From: Bacillota bacterium
GTDB lineage: Bacteria > Bacillota > Clostridia > Christensenellales > Pumilibacteraceae
Assembly: GCA_009787685.1 (NCBI GenBank)
Contig: WQSV01000049.1
Location: 8 to 8,593 of the forward strand
Length of the DNA: 8,586 bases
Direction: 5' to 3'
Shown here: positions 5,117 to 8,586 of the stretch, in pieces
How positions within the stretch are numbered: position 1 is the stretch's first letter
Layout: the number at the start of each line of letters is the position of its first letter
Notes under the pieces: generated by a model
What the model was told of the DNA's origin: nothing
What the model saw: the letters and a program-made list of their open reading frames with translations, nothing else
Databases searched by the model: none
Translations under genes and position numbers: made by a program

Positions 5117-7603
5117 ATGGTCGTCAAAAACACATCAAGAAATTTATTCAAAAACTTTTTCAAAAAACATTGGAAAGTCGTTGTTATTACCTTGATTCTA
5201 ATAGCACTATCATTTTTTGGTGTGATGTTTTTGGTTTCTTGCAACGACGACGAAAATGAAATTCCGCTTGTTGAAAGGAATTATAGATTTTGGCAATCGG
5301 GCAATCATTTGAGATGGGAAACACTTCCAAGCTACACTATGTGGGGCTATTCTGTTTATTTGAGAAATTCACTTAACACAGAAGATGAATTCGTCCGCAT
5401 TGGGAGAATGGGAGAAGTCACTAATGAGGGTTTTTGGCTATCTTCATTAAACCCAACTGTTGGCAACAACACTCTTAGAGTCATATCTCCAATAAGATGG
5501 AGTGAAGACGGACAAGTGCGTCATGTTGGTCATATTAATTTCAACTATGTTATTGAGGACAGCGATGTTTATCACACTTTCAGAACCTATGGAGAAACTC
5601 TGAGATGGAGTCTCTATTTTTTCGGAAATCCGTCTTATAATGTCTATCTTGACATTCATGATGGCAGAGGTCTTCAACGAGATGGAAGGTCCGCTGGTTC
5701 AAGTGGATCAAGAGAACTACGCAGTCTTGAACTCGCTCAAGGGAAGAACACAATTTTTGTTGCAACTGAAACAAGCATTGATTTCACTAGCAGCTTTCAA
5801 CAAAGAACAGCAACCATAACAAGAAACAGAAATGTCAGTTCATGGGATTTTCAATTCAGCAGCAAATCAAGAGTGACGTATTATGATTTTCATCTTGAAA
5901 ACGATGTGCTAGTTTGGAATGGTTTTGTTGGCGAGCGATATTCTCTTGAGTTCAATGACCATGATGGAAGAGGTTTTGTTGACAGGTATTCAAGAATCGG
6001 AAATCGAGTTGAGCTAAGACACTTTGACTTAACTTCTGGGATGAACACAGTCAGAGTCAGAGCAACCCAAACAACAAGTGACAAAAATTCAATAACCCAA
6101 ATAACAAGCACAGGCTATTGGAATGTTGAATTTGAAGAAAAAACTGATTTGGTCAAAAGAAATATTGCTATTGGTGCTGGCTCTTTTGAATGGGGTGAAG
6201 GCGCAACAACCTATAGGGTCTATGTCGGACAAGGAGTGAATCCGCATTTCCAAATTGTTGGAACGAACTCTCCATTGATTCCAAGAAGAAATTTTTCAGC
6301 TCTTCGTTTGGAAGGAGATGAAATAGATGTTGTTGTTAGAATCGTGGGTTATGACTTTCTCTATGAAAATGGAAATTTACTTGTCCAAAGAAAAGTGAGC
6401 TATTGGAATTTTGAATATCAAGAAGTGAACACCGAAAGTCTAGAAGTCGCAATAGACGAGTCAAGGCTCGTTTGGAGCGGAACACCTTCTTTGAAAAACT
6501 ACAATTTCTATAATTTCTATGTCAACAGACACGACGGACGTGGCTATTTGTTTCTTTTTTCAAGAAACCCTCAAAACGTTAATGTTTTTCTCTCTGCACT
6601 AACTTTGACCGAGGGAAAAAACACGATAAGGGTTGAACACAGCCACAATTCGTGGCTCTATCATGACGGATTTTTGATTTTTGGAAGAATATTCGGTTCA
6701 AAGAGTTTTGAGTTTTCAGAAGAAAATTTTCTTGTTGAATATTATTTTGAAATCGTGCAAGGCAATCGTTTTGCTTGGAACAGTAATGTCAGCTGGTATG
6801 ATGTCTATGTTAACCGCCATGACGGAAACGGATTTGTTCCAGAAATAACAAGCTCGTTTGGAGTCGAGAGTCTTTTGATTTCCAGACTAAATTTAAAAGA
6901 AGGGACTGCGACAATAAGAGTCAGCTCGCGAATTCGTCGTTGGGAATATCAAGACGGAACATTGTTCTTTGCAGGGAGCTTTGGCTATTGGGAATTGACG
7001 GTTGAAAAAATGTTCGCTGAAGGAAACTATTCTTTCAGTTTCGTCGATTATGGTCGGTTCATCTGGGAAAACATGATTGAAGGAATGGGCTACAGAAACT
7101 ATATTCAAAGACCAGAAAGCAACGAACTTGAATCCACTCGTGGTTGGTGGTTCGGCAATTCTGGAAGTCCTCATTCTTTCTCAGACCTAATGATGACAGC
7201 AGGAGCAAACATCATTTGGGTCAAATCTATAGAATACCACATTTTTACTCTCTACAACGGAACGCTTTCTTTCAAAAGAACAAGGAGCTATTTTGAGATT
7301 AACTTTTGCGACGAGGATTTTGACGCGGGACACACTTTTGAGGTCAACGATAACTTTTTGACTTGGAATCTTGATGGTGGCACCAGCTTTCTGCAATATC
7401 GTGTCTACATCAAGAATACTGAAACCAATGGAGTCTTTGAAAACATCAGCACTTGGGCATCGACAATGATTATTCTTTCAGAGGTTCCATTCGCAAGTGG
7501 CGAAAATGTTTTGAAAATAATTTCAAGCAACAGAACTTGGAGTATGCAAAATGGCATTTTGAGATTAGGAAGAAGATACTCCTTGTGGAAAACAACACAA
7601 TAA
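5117..7603 (+). CDS. Lipoprotein with eight tandem beta-sandwich-like modules
   Basis: An 828-residue predicted surface lipoprotein of unrecognised function. Residues 1-20 are basic, 21-40 are hydrophobic, and LVSC puts the lipidated cysteine at C42. The mature part is eight degenerate repeats, each anchored by a (L/F)xW motif at W67, W164, W267, W359, W453, W554, W650 and W750 (spacing 92-103 residues). A typical module runs from this Trp strand to a Y-x-V-Y-V strand, an HDGRG-like loop in four modules (D182, D283, D473, D569), an L-T-x-G-x-N-T-I-R-V strand, and a closing YW-x-F-E strand. The length and strand pattern resemble fibronectin III or Ig-like domains, but that is inference. No catalytic domain, cell-wall anchor or transmembrane segment is seen after the signal peptide. 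The ATG at 5117 is chosen because a perfect promoter ends just upstream; there is no Shine-Dalgarno sequence. A role in adhesion or polysaccharide binding is possible but unproven. Confidence 0.85.
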   Translation: MVVKNTSRNLFKNFFKKHWKVVVITLILIALSFFGVMFLVSCNDDENEIPLVERNYRFWQSGNHLRWETLPSYTMWGYSVYLRNSLNTEDEFVRIGRMGEVTNEGFWLSSLNPTVGNNTLRVISPIRWSEDGQVRHVGHINFNYVIEDSDVYHTFRTYGETLRWSLYFFGNPSYNVYLDIHDGRGLQRDGRSAGSSGSRELRSLELAQGKNTIFVATETSIDFTSSFQQRTATITRNRNVSSWDFQFSSKSRVTYYDFHLENDVLVWNGFVGERYSLEFNDHDGRGFVDRYSRIGNRVELRHFDLTSGMNTVRVRATQTTSDKNSITQITSTGYWNVEFEEKTDLVKRNIAIGAGSFEWGEGATTYRVYVGQGVNPHFQIVGTNSPLIPRRNFSALRLEGDEIDVVVRIVGYDFLYENGNLLVQRKVSYWNFEYQEVNTESLEVAIDESRLVWSGTPSLKNYNFYNFYVNRHDGRGYLFLFSRNPQNVNVFLSALTLTEGKNTIRVEHSHNSWLYHDGFLIFGRIFGSKSFEFSEENFLVEYYFEIVQGNRFAWNSNVSWYDVYVNRHDGNGFVPEITSSFGVESLLISRLNLKEGTATIRVSSRIRRWEYQDGTLFFAGSFGYWELTVEKMFAEGNYSFSFVDYGRFIWENMIEGMGYRNYIQRPESNELESTRGWWFGNSGSPHSFSDLMMTAGANIIWVKSIEYHIFTLYNGTLSFKRTRSYFEINFCDEDFDAGHTFEVNDNFLTWNLDGGTSFLQYRVYIKNTETNGVFENISTWASTMIILSEVPFASGENVLKIISSNRTWSMQNGILRLGRRYSLWKTTQ

Positions 7604-7683
7604 AATCTATTCTATCTCACAGCCAAGCAAATTTTTCTCGCAATATTTTAACAAAAAATCTCAAAAAAACCACCCCAAAATCC

Positions 7684-7713
7684 TTGACACCTTAGCACCT
7701 TTAATGCTATACT
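7684..7713 (+). promoter_or_regulatory. Sigma-A promoter for the tRNA gene
   Basis: TTGACA at 7684-7689 and TATACT at 7708-7713 are separated by 18 nt, with an extended -10 TG at 7706-7707. Transcription should start near 7720, giving a leader of about 67 nt before the mature tRNA end. Confidence 0.8.
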
Positions 7714-7786
7714 AGCCACTGTTGCAAAAATAACAAGTGACAATTGATGCACTGTTTTTCAAAAAAAGACAAAACATCAAAAATGT

Positions 7787-7861
7787 CGCGGGGTAGAGCA
7801 ATGGTAGCTTGTCGGGCTCATAACCCGAAGGTTGTAGGTTCGAGTCCTACCCCCGCAACCA
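7787..7861 (+). tRNA. Initiator tRNA-fMet (anticodon CAT), CCA encoded
   Basis: The cloverleaf folds completely. The acceptor CGCGGGG (7787-7793) pairs with CCCCGCA (7851-7857) and has the C1-A72 mismatch typical of bacterial initiators. The D arm is GAGC/GCTT. The anticodon stem TCGGG/CCCGA has the three G-C pairs typical of initiators, around loop CTCATAA with anticodon CAT at 7819-7821. The T arm is GTAGG/CCTAC with loop TTCGAGT. CCA is at 7859-7861. Its 3' half is overlapped on the other strand by the end of a serine recombinase gene, so it is the likely integration site of a mobile element. Confidence 0.97.
7818..7861. other. Likely attachment-site region in the 3' end of tRNA-fMet
   Basis: The recombinase frame runs into the tRNA without interruption and stops in the anticodon loop. 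The element end therefore appears to lie at or inside the 3' part of the tRNA, which has stayed intact. The core sequence cannot be delimited because the other end of the element is outside the window. Confidence 0.5.
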
Positions 7862-7885
7862 ATCGTTCCAAAAACGAACCACGAG

Positions 7886-7911
7886 AATCCGTTACTTTGT
7901 AGCGGATTTTT
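7886..7911 (+). terminator. Intrinsic terminator for tRNA-fMet
   Basis: AATCCGTTAC (7886-7895) pairs with GTAGCGGATT (7899-7908) through ten pairs including one G-U. The loop is TTT, and T-rich sequence follows immediately, with another T run at 7915-7919. It starts 25 nt after the tRNA CCA. The same bases encode part of the recombinase C terminus on the minus strand. Confidence 0.75.
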
Positions 7912-8586
7912 GCGTTTTTATCGTCATAGTGCCAAATCTTATCGACAAAAGTGTCAACGAGTGCTTGGCGGTTTTTTGTTATAGAATAGTCAAGGTGCTT
8001 AAATCGTTTCATGTATCTGCGAATTTCGGGCAACTTAAAATCTAAATGCTCGCTCTGTTCGGTTTCAATTTGAAACTGCAATTCGCCCTGTTCCTTTTGA
8101 AGTTGGTCGAGTTTTTCAAGCATCAAGTCCGATGCTTTCCCCGCCATTAAAACATTCATAAGGTTGTCAACCGCTTTCTTGTTGTCTGCAAGCAATTTTT
8201 CAAGCCTTGCGATATTACCGCTTTTTTGTTCATCTTGCAAAAGGTCATGGAGTGCTTGCGATATTTTGTCAATCAACTCATCGTCAAGAATTTTCAAAGT
8301 ATCTTCAATGACTACATCTTCAATCAACGCTTTTTGGATATTCTTTTTCTTGCAACCTTTTCGATAGTTAGCACATTTGTGGTAAAAATGTTTTGTTCCT
8401 GCGTGGGAAGTTCCGCAAACTCCAGTCATTAACGCACCACATTTTTCGCAATACAATTTTGTTGTCAAAATATAGGCATCTTCCGCTTTTTTGCTAGAGG
8501 GTGCTTTTTTATTTCGCTCGCCCTTGACCGACTTTTTTGCATTTGCTAGACTTTTTCAAGCCTCCCCACCTAGTGGGATAGATGTT

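Larger units (their letters stand above)
7818..8555 (-). pseudogene. Large serine recombinase, C-terminal part only
   Basis: The frame is open from 8555 to the stop at 7818-7820 (245 codons). A TTG at 8468 would give 216 residues, but homology clearly extends upstream of it: NKKAPSSKKAEDAYILTTK is characteristic of the region before the recombinase zinc ribbon. Counting from the TTG, the zinc beta-ribbon has C7-x2-C10 with C32 and C39, followed by a long charged coiled coil (about 70-145) and a C-terminal helical/strand region. The N-terminal resolvase domain with the catalytic serine and most of the recombinase domain are absent; a TGA at 8556-8558 closes the frame. Family members are usually about 500 residues or more, so this is a truncated or frameshifted integrase of an integrative element. 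The last 13 residues come from antisense tRNA-fMet. Confidence 0.85.

Noticed and set aside
8164..8432. Plus-strand open frames of 67-68 codons over the recombinase
   Set aside because: Antisense shadows of clear serine recombinase coding sequence.

Overview
The window comes from an AT-rich, probably uncultured, spore-forming member of the Firmicutes (Clostridia-like). The strongest evidence is a recognisable SpoIIR sporulation signalling gene. Textbook sigma-A promoters with extended -10 elements, AT-rich codon use and a lipoprotein with a Gram-positive style signal peptide agree with this. Genes of known sense on the left and centre all run on the + strand.

Layout from left to right. Positions 1-193 are an intergenic repeat region built of small hairpins. 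Positions 194-3720 hold a compact + strand operon: an FAD-dependent oxidoreductase of the phytoene desaturase / carotenoid isomerase superfamily, then two ankyrin-repeat reading frames, the second ending in a CxxC...CxxC zinc ribbon. The two ankyrin frames look like one gene of about 680 codons split by a +1 shift at an A6 run near 2893-2898. Positions 3721-4100 are a second hairpin-repeat region, part of which is a near-exact inverted copy of the window's first 73 bases, so the operon is bracketed by inverted repeats. SpoIIR follows (to 4775), with an 18-bp perfect hairpin at its 5' end and an unexpected lipobox-like cysteine. After a 341-bp intergenic stretch, a consensus promoter (5081-5109) drives an 828-residue lipoprotein made of eight tandem modules of about 97 residues; the predicted transcription start falls on the ATG, so its mRNA is probably leaderless.

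The right end is a genomic-island boundary. A complete initiator tRNA-fMet gene (7787-7861) with its own promoter is overlapped on the opposite strand by the 3' end of a large serine recombinase gene. The last 13 recombinase residues and its stop codon are read from antisense tRNA sequence, and the recombinase tail on the other strand supplies the tRNA's terminator hairpin. The recombinase lacks its catalytic N-terminal part in this frame (stop at 8556-8558), so it is probably a remnant of an element integrated at the 3' end of the tRNA.

I see no CRISPR array, no transposase and no clearly new multi-gene defence system. The most unusual items are the hairpin-repeat family with a constant TTC/GAA loop, the modular lipoprotein with its leaderless promoter, the SpoIIR lipobox, and the tRNA-recombinase overlap.
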